NCBI GenBank assembly: GCA_002633085.1
Contig: NSIV01000003.1
Span: 248,001-312,000, forward strand
Length of the DNA: 64,000 nucleotides
Source: Curvibacter sp. PD_MW3
GTDB lineage: Bacteria > Pseudomonadota > Gammaproteobacteria > Burkholderiales > Burkholderiaceae_C
Reading direction: 5' to 3'
Part shown: positions 1 through 8,863 of the stretch, one piece after another
Layout of the letters: each line of letters opens with the position of its first letter
Numbering within the stretch: position 1 is the first letter of the stretch
The notes under the pieces: model-generated
Told to the model about the DNA's origin: nothing
Seen by the model: the letters and a program-made list of their open reading frames with translations, nothing else
Databases searched by the model: none
Program-made: the position numbers and the translations under genes

Positions 1-191
1 TGCGTTTTGCTGCGTTCAATGCCGTGGGCGCCGTGCTCTGGGCCTGCCTGATCGGTGCGCTCGGCTGGGTGTTCGGCCATGCGGCCGAGGTCGTGTTTTC
101 GGAGGTCCGCCATGTCGAGGGCTGGCTGCTGCTGGGGCTGGCAGCGGCCGGTGCCTTGGTCTGGTGGCTGAGAAAACAAGGGAAACATTGA
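1..191 (+). CDS. DedA-family membrane protein, C-terminal fragment
   Basis: The open frame starting at base 3 runs in from outside the window and stops at TGA 189-191. It encodes about 62 residues. It begins RFAAFNAVGAVLWA and continues as two hydrophobic segments with a short basic tail (LRKQGKH). The pattern R-F-x-x-F-N-x-x-G-A-x-x-W matches the C-terminal region of DedA/SNARE-associated inner-membrane proteins, which act in membrane lipid and proton-motive-force homeostasis. The start and the catalytic-region residues are outside the window, so only the family is supported. Confidence 0.7.
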   Translation, partial: RFAAFNAVGAVLWACLIGALGWVFGHAAEVVFSEVRHVEGWLLLGLAAAGALVWWLRKQGKH

Positions 192-204
192 GCCGCGTGC
201 CGCC

Positions 205-1473
205 ATGCTGAAATCCATTCGCACCCTGCGCTTTCGCTTCAACGTGCGCCGGCTCGGCCCCGGCCTCATCACGGGCGCAGCCGATGACGACCCGAGCGGC
301 ATTGCCACCTACTCGCAGGCCGGCGCTCAGTTCGGCTTCGCGCTGCTGTGGACGGTGGTCTTCACGCTGCCGCTGATGGCGGCAATCCAGATGATCAGTG
401 CGCGCATCGGCCATGTGACCGGCCACGGCCTGGCGGCCAACATCAAACAGGCCTTCCCGCGCCCGGTGCTGCTGGCCATCGTCGGCCTGCTGCTGCTGGC
501 CAACACACTCAACCTGGCGGCCGACATCGCCGCCATGGCCGAGGCCCTGCGCCTGCTGGTCGGCGGCCCGTCTCAGGTCTATGCGGTGACGTTTGGTTTG
601 CTGTGCCTGGTACTGCAGGTCTTCCTGAGTTACCAGGTTTATGTGCGCTGGCTCAAGTGGTTGACGCTGGCGCTGTTGGCTTATGTGGCGGTGGTCTTCA
701 CGCTGCGCATCGACTGGTGGCAGGTGGCGCAGCAACTGGTCTGGCCGCAGCTGCAACTGGGCCGCGAAGCCTTGCTGACCATCGTTGCCGTCTTCGGCAC
801 CACCATCAGCCCTTACCTGTTCTTCTGGCAGGCCGGGCAGGAGATGGAGGACGTGAACGCGGGGCCGAAACACACCGATTCAACCGCGCAGGTCCGCGGG
901 CATTTGCGCCGCATCCAGTGGGACACGCTGGTGGGCATGAGCTTCTCCAACCTGATTGCCTTCTTCATCATTCTGAGTACGGCCGCCACGCTGCACGCGG
1001 CTGGTGTGCGCGACATCCAGACCTCGGCCCAGGCGGCCGAGGCGCTGCGGCCGCTGGCCGGCGAGTTGACCTTTCTGCTGTTCAGCCTGGGGATCATCGG
1101 CACAGGCCTGCTGGCGGTGCCGGTGCTGGCCGGCTCGGCCGCCTATGCGGTGGCGGAAGCGGCCGGCTGGCAGGGTAGCCTGAGCCTGCGGCTGGACAAG
1201 GGTGAAGGGCGCGGCTTCTACGGTGTGGTGGCCCTGGCCACGCTGGGCGGCGTGGCGCTGTGTTTTGCGCCGATCGACCCGGTGCGCGCCCTGTTCTGGG
1301 CCGCCGTGCTCAACGGCGTCATTTCCGTGCCCATCATGGCCGTGATGATGTTGCTGGCCGCGCGAACGGACATCATGGGTGTGCACGTGATCGGCCGACG
1401 CCTGCGCTGGCTCGGCTGGCTGGCCACGCTGGCCATGGGGGGCACCGTGGTCACCATGTTAGCCACGCTGTAA
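205..1473 (+). CDS. divergent Nramp (SLC11)-family metal-ion transporter
   Basis: Polytopic membrane protein of 422 aa with about 11 hydrophobic segments, in the size range of Nramp proteins. The first membrane segment carries DDDPSG at residues 27-32, where manganese/iron Nramps have DPGN. The segment-6 motif, classically MPHN, reads ISPYLFF (around residues 200-206). The conserved Asp is kept, but the Asn and Met metal ligands of classical Nramps are missing. From knowledge of the family, this suggests a divergent clade whose substrate need not be Mn2+ or Fe2+. It starts 13 nt after the DedA stop, so the two may be co-transcribed. Confidence 0.85.
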   Translation: MLKSIRTLRFRFNVRRLGPGLITGAADDDPSGIATYSQAGAQFGFALLWTVVFTLPLMAAIQMISARIGHVTGHGLAANIKQAFPRPVLLAIVGLLLLANTLNLAADIAAMAEALRLLVGGPSQVYAVTFGLLCLVLQVFLSYQVYVRWLKWLTLALLAYVAVVFTLRIDWWQVAQQLVWPQLQLGREALLTIVAVFGTTISPYLFFWQAGQEMEDVNAGPKHTDSTAQVRGHLRRIQWDTLVGMSFSNLIAFFIILSTAATLHAAGVRDIQTSAQAAEALRPLAGELTFLLFSLGIIGTGLLAVPVLAGSAAYAVAEAAGWQGSLSLRLDKGEGRGFYGVVALATLGGVALCFAPIDPVRALFWAAVLNGVISVPIMAVMMLLAARTDIMGVHVIGRRLRWLGWLATLAMGGTVVTMLATL

Positions 1474-1497
1474 GTGCCGGCCGCGGAGGCCGCTCGT

Positions 1498-1752
1498 TCA
1501 GCGAAAGCGCAGTTTCATCACCAGGATGGCCGAAGCCAGCGCCAGCGTGATGGCGTTGGCCACCACGACCGGCCAGGCATCAATCAGCAGGCCGTAGACC
1601 AGCCACAGTGCCACGCCAGCGGTGAAGGCGCTGTACATGCCCAGCGAAATGCCACGCACGTCGCGCGTGGTGAAGGTGTGCCACGCTTGCGGTACGAAAC
1701 TCAAGGTGGTCAGGCTGGCAGCGAGGTAGCCGATGTAGTCGGTCAGTGGCAT
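1498..1752 (-). CDS. SemiSWEET-type small sugar transporter (PQ-loop/MtN3 family)
   Basis: A protein of 84 aa starting MPLTDYIGYLAA, with three hydrophobic helices and the PQ-loop-like signature LSFVPQAWHT near residues 16-25. This size and motif are typical of bacterial SemiSWEETs, which dimerise in the inner membrane to let sugars cross. An upstream in-frame ATG at 1836 would add 28 residues overlapping the neighbouring cyclase gene. The start at 1752 is preferred because it gives the family length and has AAGAGA just upstream. It follows the diguanylate cyclase gene on the same strand and may share its transcript. The sugar is not predictable. Confidence 0.85.
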   Translation of the reverse strand: MPLTDYIGYLAASLTTLSFVPQAWHTFTTRDVRGISLGMYSAFTAGVALWLVYGLLIDAWPVVVANAITLALASAILVMKLRFR

Positions 1753-1786
1753 GGAAAATCTCTTGCGGTTGGCGCACCCGGCGCGC

Positions 1787-2935
1787 TCAGGTGTCGAGCT
1801 TGGGCATGGGGTTGGACGCGTCTGCCACCACGACACGGTTGCGGCCCTCGGTCTTGGCGCAGTAGAGCGCGCGGTCGGCGCTGCGGATCAGCGCCTGCGG
1901 CGAAGTGCCATGCCCGGGGTAGCTGGACAGGCCGATCGAGAGGGTGCCCTGGATGCGGAATTCGCCGAAGGCAATCGTCGTGGCAGCAAAACCCGAGCGC
2001 CACTGCTCGGCCCGCTCCAGCGCCACGGCCTGCGGCATGTTGGGCAACAGCAGCAGGAACTCCTCGCCGCCAAAACGGCACACGACGTCGGCACTGCGGG
2101 CTTGGGCGCTGAGCATGCCGGCGAGCTGTTTCAGTACTTCGTCGCCGGCCTGGTGGCCGTAGGTGTCGTTGATCCGCTTGAAGTGATCCAGATCGATCAG
2201 CATCAGGCTCAGGGGGAGTCCTTCACGCTGGCAGCGCGCCAGTTCTCGCTCCAAAGTGCTGTCCAGATAGCGCCGGTTGTACAGGCCTGTGAGGGCATCA
2301 CGGTTGGCCTGGTCGCTCAGCTGTCTTTGCAGCGTGTTGATTTCATCGAGCTGCTTTTGCAGCGCCTGCTCGTCGAGTTGCAACTGCTTGCGCACGCGGT
2401 GCAGCTGATGGTTGCGCGTGTAAGCCACGTTGGCGACGATCACCAGATAGAGCGTCAGGCCGATGATGCACAACACCGTGGCAGGCCAGTCGGTGGCGGG
2501 GGAAAAATGCAGGCCGCCGATGGCCACCGCGAGCAGGATGCCGACGCCAATGGCGGCAGCGGAATGGGTCATGGCCCAGGGGTCGCGGTAGAGCGCGTGG
2601 TTGATAGTGGTCGTGATGAACAGGGTGAAGGTGATCCACACGGGAAAGCCAAGTGCCGCGGCCCAGATGCCGAACAGCAAGGAATCGATGGTCAGGTTGT
2701 GCAGCTCGGCTTGCCGGGTGTCGCGCGCACGGCAAGCGCGCCAATAAGCGACATGAGGGTACACCATGAATTGCAGGCCCAGCAGCGCCCACGCGTAGGG
2801 CCCGTACGCCGGGGTCTGCGTTCTCATGTGCGCGCCGAGGATGGCGAACAGCATGAGGTAGGACGCAATGCGGTTGACGCGGTTCAGCCGCACGCTCCAG
2901 TGCGGGGCCGTGGTGTTGGGGGCCATCGCGTCCAT
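1787..2935 (-). CDS. MASE2-domain membrane diguanylate cyclase (GGDEF)
   Basis: A 382-aa protein. The first ~180 residues form several hydrophobic helices resembling the MASE2 sensor domain of AdrA/DgcC-type cyclases. A short coiled segment (~185-215, rich in L, Q, E) follows, then a GGDEF domain. The active-site signature is GGEEF (about residues 288-292). Five residues before it lies RSAD, an intact RxxD inhibitory I-site, so product feedback inhibition is expected. The predicted role is synthesis of c-di-GMP from two GTP, favouring biofilm over motility. The sensed signal is unknown. There is no EAL domain, so it is a dedicated cyclase. Confidence 0.93.
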   Translation of the reverse strand: MDAMAPNTTAPHWSVRLNRVNRIASYLMLFAILGAHMRTQTPAYGPYAWALLGLQFMVYPHVAYWRACRARDTRQAELHNLTIDSLLFGIWAAALGFPVWITFTLFITTTINHALYRDPWAMTHSAAAIGVGILLAVAIGGLHFSPATDWPATVLCIIGLTLYLVIVANVAYTRNHQLHRVRKQLQLDEQALQKQLDEINTLQRQLSDQANRDALTGLYNRRYLDSTLERELARCQREGLPLSLMLIDLDHFKRINDTYGHQAGDEVLKQLAGMLSAQARSADVVCRFGGEEFLLLLPNMPQAVALERAEQWRSGFAATTIAFGEFRIQGTLSIGLSSYPGHGTSPQALIRSADRALYCAKTEGRNRVVVADASNPMPKLDT

Positions 2936-2945
2936 GGTGGTGTGC

Positions 2946-4385
2946 CTACTGGTCGTTCACGGTCCACTCGATCAGCGCTTCGATCGCTGGCCGTGCCGCG
3001 CTAGCATTGGCATGGTTGGCCATGGCCACCAGCACGTAACGTCGGCCGCTGCGGCCATCTACGAAGCCGGCCACGGCGGTGACGTCGCGCAGGCTGCCGG
3101 TCTTGAGGTGGGCGCTGCCCTGAGCCCGGTTGCGCACCCGGCGCAGCGTGCCGTCCACGCCGGTGATGGGCAACGAAGACGCTAGCTCGGGCAACAGCGG
3201 CGAGCGCCAGACATGCTGCAGCAGCTTGGCCAGTGCCTGGGCCGAGATTCGCTCGTTGCGCGACAGGCCGGAGCCGTTGTCCAGCACCGGCAGGTCGTCG
3301 GCGCCGAAGCGCTCTTTCCACCAGCCCTGCAGCACCTCACGCGAAGCGGCAAAACTGCCGATGCCTTTTTGCGCCAGGCTCAGGGTCAGGAAGAGTTGCT
3401 GCGCCATCACGTTGTTGCTGTACTTGTTGACGTCGCGGATCACCTCGGCCAGCGCCGGCGAGGCGAGCTCGAAGGCCGGTGCCAGCCCAGCCGGCACGGT
3501 GCCTTCGCGTACCCGGCCCTGCAGCTGGCCACCCATCTCGCGCCACATGCCCTCGACCGCGCGTACGGCGTAGCTGGCCGGGTCGGCATAGGCCAACGGC
3601 CAGACCTTCTCACCGCAGTTGGCCGGGTAACGACCGGCGAAGCGGATGCGGGCCGGGTCGGTCAGGTCGGCGCGCAGCGCGGCGCGGTAGTCGCCGCAAT
3701 CGGTCTCGATCAGTGGCACATGCGTCTGCAACTGCACGCCGGCCAGCGGGGGATCAAAACTTACATGCGCCGCATTGGCGCTGCGGTCGGGCACGAAGGT
3801 CATGACGACCGACTTGTAGTTCAGCAGCAGCGCATCGGGCGCGGCGTTGTAGGGGCGCAGGCGTTCGCCGTCGAACTCGCCTGGGTCAGGCGCCGCCACT
3901 TCGAAGGCGCTGCGGTCGAGCACGATGTCGCCGGCAATGGTCTTGATGTCCAGCCCCTGCACGCGGCGCAGCAGCAGCCACAGGCGCTCCATCACCAGCT
4001 TGGGGTCGCCCTGGCCCTTGATGTAGACGTTGCCGTACAGCGTGCCGTTGCGCGCCGTGCCTTCCACATAAACCGGCGTGGTCCAGGTGTAGTTCGGCCC
4101 CAGCGTGTCGAGTGCGGCGAAGGTGGTCACCAGCTTCATGACCGAGGCCGGGTTCATCGGCACGCCGGTGCGGTGACTCAGGCGCGCCGGTGCGCGGCCG
4201 TCCACGTCCACCACCAGAACGGCCAGTGCCTCGGCCGGCACCTTGGCGCGCGCCAGCGCAGCGTTGACTTCTGGTGGCAACCGGCTTTGCGCGTTGGCCG
4301 TGCCGGCAGCAAGCAGCAGCCCCAGCAGGGGGAGCGTCAGCAGGCGGTGGAATGGGGGGATGCGGGCAAGGGGCAATGCGGGCAT
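2946..4385 (-). CDS. dacB: D-alanyl-D-alanine carboxypeptidase/endopeptidase (PBP4 family)
   Basis: A 479-aa protein with an N-terminal signal peptide ending near TANAQS. It is a class C low-molecular-weight penicillin-binding protein. The catalytic triad of motifs is present: SVMK (SxxK, near residue 80), SNN (SxN, near residue 322) and KTG (near residue 427). The long insertion between the first two motifs is characteristic of PBP4/DacB. It acts in the periplasm, trimming D-Ala from peptidoglycan stem peptides and cleaving cross-links. The divergent EamA gene begins 39 nt away, so the intergenic region probably carries both promoters. Confidence 0.92.
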   Translation of the reverse strand: MPALPLARIPPFHRLLTLPLLGLLLAAGTANAQSRLPPEVNAALARAKVPAEALAVLVVDVDGRAPARLSHRTGVPMNPASVMKLVTTFAALDTLGPNYTWTTPVYVEGTARNGTLYGNVYIKGQGDPKLVMERLWLLLRRVQGLDIKTIAGDIVLDRSAFEVAAPDPGEFDGERLRPYNAAPDALLLNYKSVVMTFVPDRSANAAHVSFDPPLAGVQLQTHVPLIETDCGDYRAALRADLTDPARIRFAGRYPANCGEKVWPLAYADPASYAVRAVEGMWREMGGQLQGRVREGTVPAGLAPAFELASPALAEVIRDVNKYSNNVMAQQLFLTLSLAQKGIGSFAASREVLQGWWKERFGADDLPVLDNGSGLSRNERISAQALAKLLQHVWRSPLLPELASSLPITGVDGTLRRVRNRAQGSAHLKTGSLRDVTAVAGFVDGRSGRRYVLVAMANHANASAARPAIEALIEWTVNDQ

Positions 4386-4424
4386 GGTGCGGACAGTCTA
4401 ACGCCGCCCGTCGATAATCAGACC

Positions 4425-5435
4425 ATGCATTTCCTCAAGGGCTGGTCCCCGCGCACGGTCGGTTTGGCGGCGGCCGTGATCACCGTCACCATCTGGACCG
4501 CTTTCATCGTCATCGCCCGTGCCTCGGCCAAGGGCTCGCTCACGCCGTTTGACATCGCGCTGGCACGCATCGTCGGTGCCAGCCTGGTGCTGGTGCCACT
4601 GGGCGCCTGGCTGGTGCGGCGTGACCGCGCCATTCCGGGCCAGCCCGGCGGCGGTGCTTCTTCCTTCTTCGGCCTGTCGCCGCTGGCGCTGCGTGTCACA
4701 GCGGCCTGCGGCCTGTTCGGCGGTCTCGGTTACGCGACGCTGGCCTACAGCGGTTTCTTCTACGCGCCGGCGGTGCATGCCTCGGTGCTGCTGCCCGGCA
4801 GCCTGCCGCTGTGGACCACCTTGCTGGCGCTGTTCGTTTTGCATGACCGCATCACGCCGGCGCGCACCATCGGGCTGGCCTGCATCGTCGCCGGCGATCT
4901 GCTGGTGGGCGGTGCCAGCTTGCTGCGTGCCTTCGACGGCGGCGAGGTGTGGAAAGGCGACCTGCTGTTCATGGCCGCGGCCATGTGCTGGGCGGTCTAC
5001 AGCGTGCTGGCACGCCGCCATGCGCTGGATGCGGTGCGCGCCACCGCCGCCATCACCGTGTTTGCGCTGTTCAGCTATGTGCCGTCTTACGCCCTGCTGC
5101 TGGCTCTGGGCGTGCTCCAGAGCCATCTGCTGACGGCGCCGCTGGGCGAGGTGCTGTTCCAGGTGCTGTTCCAGGGCGTGGGTTCGGTGGTGATCTCGGG
5201 CGTGACCTTCACCAAGATGATCCAGCACTTCGGCCCGGTGCGCTCAACCATGATCACGGCGCTGGTGCCCGGTCTGTCGGCGCTGGGTGCGGTGATCTTT
5301 CTCGGTGAGCCGCTGTACTGGAATCTGCTGGCCGGCCTGGTGTTGGTGACGGTGGGTATCCTGTTCGGCGTGCGTAAATCGGTTGCTATCAAAACAGAAG
5401 CACTTGGCGCAAATTCCACGGGGGCCAAGGCCTGA
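4425..5435 (+). CDS. EamA/DMT-superfamily transporter
   Basis: A 336-aa membrane protein with about ten hydrophobic helices in two EamA repeats, typical of drug/metabolite exporters. The start MHFLKGWSPRTVG is chosen because the upstream extension of this frame is antisense to dacB. The substrate cannot be predicted. The last ~17 codons, including the stop, lie inside a dispersed repeat (5383-5440), so the polar tail after VRKS is probably recruited from that element rather than ancestral. tsaB starts 5 nt after the stop. Confidence 0.88.
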   Translation: MHFLKGWSPRTVGLAAAVITVTIWTAFIVIARASAKGSLTPFDIALARIVGASLVLVPLGAWLVRRDRAIPGQPGGGASSFFGLSPLALRVTAACGLFGGLGYATLAYSGFFYAPAVHASVLLPGSLPLWTTLLALFVLHDRITPARTIGLACIVAGDLLVGGASLLRAFDGGEVWKGDLLFMAAAMCWAVYSVLARRHALDAVRATAAITVFALFSYVPSYALLLALGVLQSHLLTAPLGEVLFQVLFQGVGSVVISGVTFTKMIQHFGPVRSTMITALVPGLSALGAVIFLGEPLYWNLLAGLVLVTVGILFGVRKSVAIKTEALGANSTGAKA

Positions 5436-5440
5436 TTTTT
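5383..5440 (+). repeat. dispersed short repeat, family A, copy 1
   Basis: The stretch starts TTGCTATCAAAACAGAAGC and ends GGCCTGATTTTT. The same order of blocks (GCTA-CAAA, AGC, GCGC, TCCAC-GG, GGCC, ATTTT) appears at 15181-15241 and, inverted, at 50017-50074. It supplies the C-terminus and TGA of the EamA gene and ends at the tsaB start codon. Confidence 0.6.
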
Positions 5441-6154
5441 ATGAAACTGCTTGCCTTCGACACCAGCACCGAACTGATCTCCATCGCCGTCACGCGCCTG
5501 GTCGATGGCCAGGCGCGTACCTGGCAGCACACCGGCGCCGGCGGGGCGCAAGCCTCCAGCGCGCTGATTCCGGCCATCGAGGTGCTGATGGCCGAGGCCG
5601 AACTGCGCTACGAAGAACTCGATGCCATCGCCTTCGGCCAGGGGCCGGGTTCCTTCACCGGCCTGCGCACGGCCTGTGCGGTGGCGCAGGGGCTGGGTTT
5701 TGGTGCCGGCGTCCCGCTCTTACCGGTGGACACACTGCTGGCCGTGGCCGAGGAGGCGCGCCAGCAGTACGCACCGCAGCAAAGCGCCTTGCGCGTGCTG
5801 GCCCTGCTCGACGCGCGCATGGACGAACTGTACGCAGCGCACTACGCCTATGAGGGCGGTGTGTGGCAGCAGCGCGAGGACTACGCGCTGTTCAAGCCGG
5901 AACAGCTGGCGCTGCAAGACAGCATGGCGCTGGCCGGCAATGTGTTTGCCGAGTATGGCGAGCGCCTGCCGGTCTCCCTTGAGCTGCCGCGCTGGCAGGC
6001 CCTGCCCACGGCAGCGGCCATGCTGCGCCTGGCGCCGGCGCTGTTGGCGGCCGGCCACGCCGTGCCGGCCGAGCAGGCCCTGCCGCGCTACATCCGCGAT
6101 AAAGTGGCGAAAACCACCCTGGAGCGCGCCGCTGAAAAAGCGGCTGCCCACTGA
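5441..6154 (+). CDS. tsaB: tRNA threonylcarbamoyladenosine biosynthesis protein TsaB
   Basis: A 237-aa member of the ASKHA/YeaZ fold. The N-terminus KLLAFDTSTE is the ATPase-like strand-loop. GQGPGSFTGLRT near residues 66-77 is the TsaB hallmark. TsaB partners TsaD and TsaE to transfer threonylcarbamoyl from TC-AMP to A37 of ANN-decoding tRNAs, in the cytoplasm. It heads a tsaB-rimI-udg cluster that is common in betaproteobacteria. Its start directly follows a dispersed repeat, and the only Shine-Dalgarno-like sequence (AAGG at 5427-5430) lies inside that repeat. Confidence 0.93.
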   Translation: MKLLAFDTSTELISIAVTRLVDGQARTWQHTGAGGAQASSALIPAIEVLMAEAELRYEELDAIAFGQGPGSFTGLRTACAVAQGLGFGAGVPLLPVDTLLAVAEEARQQYAPQQSALRVLALLDARMDELYAAHYAYEGGVWQQREDYALFKPEQLALQDSMALAGNVFAEYGERLPVSLELPRWQALPTAAAMLRLAPALLAAGHAVPAEQALPRYIRDKVAKTTLERAAEKAAAH

Positions 6155-6173
6155 ACACCCGCCCGCGTTCGCC

Positions 6174-6641
6174 ATGAGTGCCGTCCTGCAGCCCGCTGAA
6201 GCCCGCTTCGAGCCGCTCACCGCCGAGCGGCTGGACGCGGTGCTGCACATCGAGCAGCAGGCCTACCCGCATCCCTGGACGCGCGGCAACTTCAACGATG
6301 CCATCCGGTCCGGCTACCAGGGCCAGTTGCTGATGGCCGGAGACGAACTGCTGGGCTACTTCGTGGCCATGAAGGGCGTGGACGAGGTGCACCTGCTCAA
6401 CATCACGGTGGCGCCCGCGTACCAGCGCCAGGGCTGGGCGCGCGTCATGCTCGACGCGCTGGCGATCTGGGCGCGCGGCCAGGGCGCCGACTGGCTGTGG
6501 CTGGAAGTGCGCGTCAGCAACGCCCGTGCAATTGGCGTCTACGAAAACCATGGTTACCGCCGCGTCGGCCTGCGCAAGCGTTATTACCCCGCCGAGCACG
6601 GCCAGCGCGAAGACGCGGTGGTCATGAGCCTGCACCTGTGA
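6174..6641 (+). CDS. rimI: ribosomal protein S18-alanine N-acetyltransferase
   Basis: A 155-aa GNAT-family protein. The acetyl-CoA loop is visible as VAPAYQRQGWA (R/Q-x-x-G-x-A type), and the C-terminal Y-E-N-x-G-Y-x-x-x-G-x-R-x-x-Y-Y pattern is typical of RimI. It acetylates the N-terminal alanine of S18. The start ATG at 6174 gives the normal family length. The longer frame upstream overlaps tsaB and is not expected to be translated. It lies 19 nt after tsaB and 21 nt before the uracil-DNA glycosylase gene, supporting one transcript. Confidence 0.92.
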   Translation: MSAVLQPAEARFEPLTAERLDAVLHIEQQAYPHPWTRGNFNDAIRSGYQGQLLMAGDELLGYFVAMKGVDEVHLLNITVAPAYQRQGWARVMLDALAIWARGQGADWLWLEVRVSNARAIGVYENHGYRRVGLRKRYYPAEHGQREDAVVMSLHL

Positions 6642-6662
6642 GCGATCAGGGACAATGGCGCC

Positions 6663-7511
6663 ATGAGCTTGGAATTGGATGCGCGGCAGCGCGCGATGCT
6701 GGAAGAAATGGGTGTGCGGGTCTGGAGCCCGCTGCACCCGTCCGGCATGGACGATGCCCCAGCCCGTGCAACGCATGAGGCCGCCGCGCCAACGCGCCCG
6801 CATGCTCCTGAAACTGTAGCGCCTCGCGCAACAACGACGAGGCCAGAGGCCCAATTCGATTCACAAACTGCAGCGCCTGTGCCGACTGTCGCCTCGGCCC
6901 TGCCGGCCGACATCGCCGCCATGGACTGGCCGGCGTTGCAGCAGGCGGTGGCCGGCTGCCAGGCCTGCGGTCTGTGCCAGGGCCGCAAGAACACCGTGTT
7001 CGGCGTTGGCGACACCCAGGCGCGCTGGCTGGTGGTGGGCGAGGCGCCGGGCGAGAACGAGGACCTGCAGGGCGAGCCCTTTGTCGGCCAGGCCGGCCAA
7101 CTGCTTGACAACATGCTCAAGGCCGTCGGCCTGAACCGCGGCGCTACCGGCGCGCAGGGCGTCTACATTGCCAACGTGCTCAAGTGCCGCCCGCCGGCCA
7201 ACCGCAACCCGCAGCCGGAGGAAGTGGCGAAGTGCGAGCCCTACCTGCGCCGCCAGGTCGAGCTGCTGCAGCCGCAGATCATCCTGGCGCTGGGGCGCTT
7301 TGCCGCGCAGTCGCTGCTGCAGGCCACGGTGCCGGACATCGCCACCATTCCGCTGGGCAAGCTGCGCGGCCAGGTGCACCAGTACAACGGCGTGCCGGTG
7401 ATCGTGAGCTACCACCCGGCTTACCTGCTGCGCACGCCGCAGGACAAGGCCAAGGCCTGGGCCGACCTGTGCCTGGCACTTGATGTGGCGAAACGAGTGC
7501 CAGCGCGATAA
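6663..7511 (+). CDS. family 4-type uracil-DNA glycosylase ([4Fe-4S])
   Basis: A 282-aa protein. The catalytic core begins near residue 95 with the CQAC cysteine pair (99 and 102; a further Cys at 105). It continues with GEAPGENEDLQG (motif 1), a Cys in KCRPPANR, and HPAYLLR (motif 2) near residue 252. The cysteines match the iron-sulfur cluster ligands of family 4 UDGs, which excise uracil from DNA. The first ~85 residues are low-complexity, rich in Ala, Pro and Thr, and look like an unstructured extension common in Burkholderiales homologues. It is the last gene of the tsaB-rimI-udg cluster. Confidence 0.9.
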   Translation: MSLELDARQRAMLEEMGVRVWSPLHPSGMDDAPARATHEAAAPTRPHAPETVAPRATTTRPEAQFDSQTAAPVPTVASALPADIAAMDWPALQQAVAGCQACGLCQGRKNTVFGVGDTQARWLVVGEAPGENEDLQGEPFVGQAGQLLDNMLKAVGLNRGATGAQGVYIANVLKCRPPANRNPQPEEVAKCEPYLRRQVELLQPQIILALGRFAAQSLLQATVPDIATIPLGKLRGQVHQYNGVPVIVSYHPAYLLRTPQDKAKAWADLCLALDVAKRVPAR

Positions 7512-7538
7512 CTGTCTTTGCGTGAGAAGATGACGACC

Positions 7539-7964
7539 ATGTCTCAATTCCTGCGTTCCCTGGTCATCGGCCTGACCATTCTGCTGGGCTTGGTTGCCGC
7601 CTGGACTTGGCTGACGCTGAGCTGGAGCTACGCCGACGGTGAACGCGCCGGTTATGTGCAAAAGCTGTCGCGCAAAGGCTGGTTGTGCAAGACCTGGGAG
7701 GGCGAGATTGCCATGGTGACGATGCCGGGCGCCATTCCGGAAAAGTTCGAGTTCAGCGTACGCGACGACGCTGTGGCGCAGAAGATCAACGCCCTGGCTG
7801 GCAAGCGCGTGGTGCTGCATTACCGCCAGCACAAGTTCGTGCCGACCTCGTGTTTTGCGGAAACCGAATACTTCATCCACGACGTCCGAGAGGTGCTGGA
7901 AACGCAGACGCCAGCACCTCTGGCGCCCAGTGCTGCGCAGGGCGAATTGCAAGCACCGCGCTGA
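7539..7964 (+). CDS. conserved hypothetical protein with one N-terminal membrane anchor
   Basis: A 141-aa protein with a single hydrophobic helix (about residues 7-29). A hydrophilic domain follows, with the recognisable stretch GERAGYVQKLSRKGWLCKTW and a C-terminal Pro/Ala-rich tail. I recognise this as a widespread small proteobacterial family without an assigned function; I do not assign one. ATG 7539 is preferred because GAGAAG lies 9 nt upstream. ATG 7530 and TTG 7518 are alternatives. The topology suggests the domain is periplasmic. Confidence 0.75.
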   Translation: MSQFLRSLVIGLTILLGLVAAWTWLTLSWSYADGERAGYVQKLSRKGWLCKTWEGEIAMVTMPGAIPEKFEFSVRDDAVAQKINALAGKRVVLHYRQHKFVPTSCFAETEYFIHDVREVLETQTPAPLAPSAAQGELQAPR

Positions 7965-8022
7965 GCAGGCGCGCAGGATCAGGCTCGGCGCAGCTCGGTA
8001 GGCGCCATCCAAAGGAGGGACT

Positions 8023-8841
8023 GTGAAACCAGCGCGTTTTTTCCTTGTTGCGTTCCTGCTGCTGGCAGCAGCGGTGAGTGTGCCGGCCCGTGCGGCCGAG
8101 GAGGTGAGTGAATCGGTCATCACGGCCAGCTTGCCAGGGCGCAGCATCTCGGCGCTGGTGACGCATTGGCGCGAACACGATGCCTTCCGGCGCGCGGTGC
8201 TGCTGATGCCGGGTTACCCCGGCATCATGAAGCTGCGTTCGGTGAATGACTACGCGCTCAAAGGCAACTTCCTGCTGCGCAGCCGCCAGGCCTGGCTCGA
8301 CCGCGAGACGGTGGTGTTCTCGGTCGATGCGCCGTCTGATGAGTGGAATGGCTTTTCCGGTGCCTTCCGCGCCAGTGAGCGTTATGCCGAAGATATCCGT
8401 GAACTGGTCGGTGTCATCCGGCAGCAATATGGGCTGATGCCGCTGGCGGTGGTGGGCACCAGCGAAGGCAGTATCTCGGCCTATTACGCGGCGCGGGCGG
8501 TGCCGCGCCCGGACACCAAGGTCATCTTCACCAACTCGGTGTTCCTCTCCAGCCCGAACGTGCAAGGCTTGAGCGAGCTGGATTTCGAGCGCTACGGCCT
8601 GCCCATGCTGTGGGTCCATCACGCCGACGATCCCTGCCGCCTGACGCCCTATGCCGAGGCGCAGCGGCTGGCGCAGAAGACCAGCGCGCCGCTGATCACG
8701 GTGAAATCCAGCAACGCGGGCCGCGGCCCGGCCTGCCAGCCGTACACCCAGCATGGCTTCATCGGTGTTGAAGAACCCACCGTGCAGGCCATGAAGACCT
8801 GGCTGCTGCAAGGTGTGGCCAGCGACGTCGTGGTGCCGTAG
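8023..8841 (+). CDS. secreted alpha/beta-hydrolase-fold protein
   Basis: A 272-aa protein starting at GTG 8023, preceded by a strong AAAGGAGG at 8011-8018. A signal peptide is evident, with a hydrophobic core and cleavage near ARAAEE. The nucleophile elbow reads GTSEGS, giving a catalytic Ser, and a C-terminal QHGF could supply the His. VLLMPGYPG near residue 65 fits the oxyanion-side strand of this fold. It is expected to act in the periplasm or outside the cell as an esterase or peptidase-like hydrolase. The substrate is unknown. Confidence 0.8.
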   Translation: MKPARFFLVAFLLLAAAVSVPARAAEEVSESVITASLPGRSISALVTHWREHDAFRRAVLLMPGYPGIMKLRSVNDYALKGNFLLRSRQAWLDRETVVFSVDAPSDEWNGFSGAFRASERYAEDIRELVGVIRQQYGLMPLAVVGTSEGSISAYYAARAVPRPDTKVIFTNSVFLSSPNVQGLSELDFERYGLPMLWVHHADDPCRLTPYAEAQRLAQKTSAPLITVKSSNAGRGPACQPYTQHGFIGVEEPTVQAMKTWLLQGVASDVVVP

Positions 8842-8863
8842 TACAACAGACTTGGAGCGCTTC

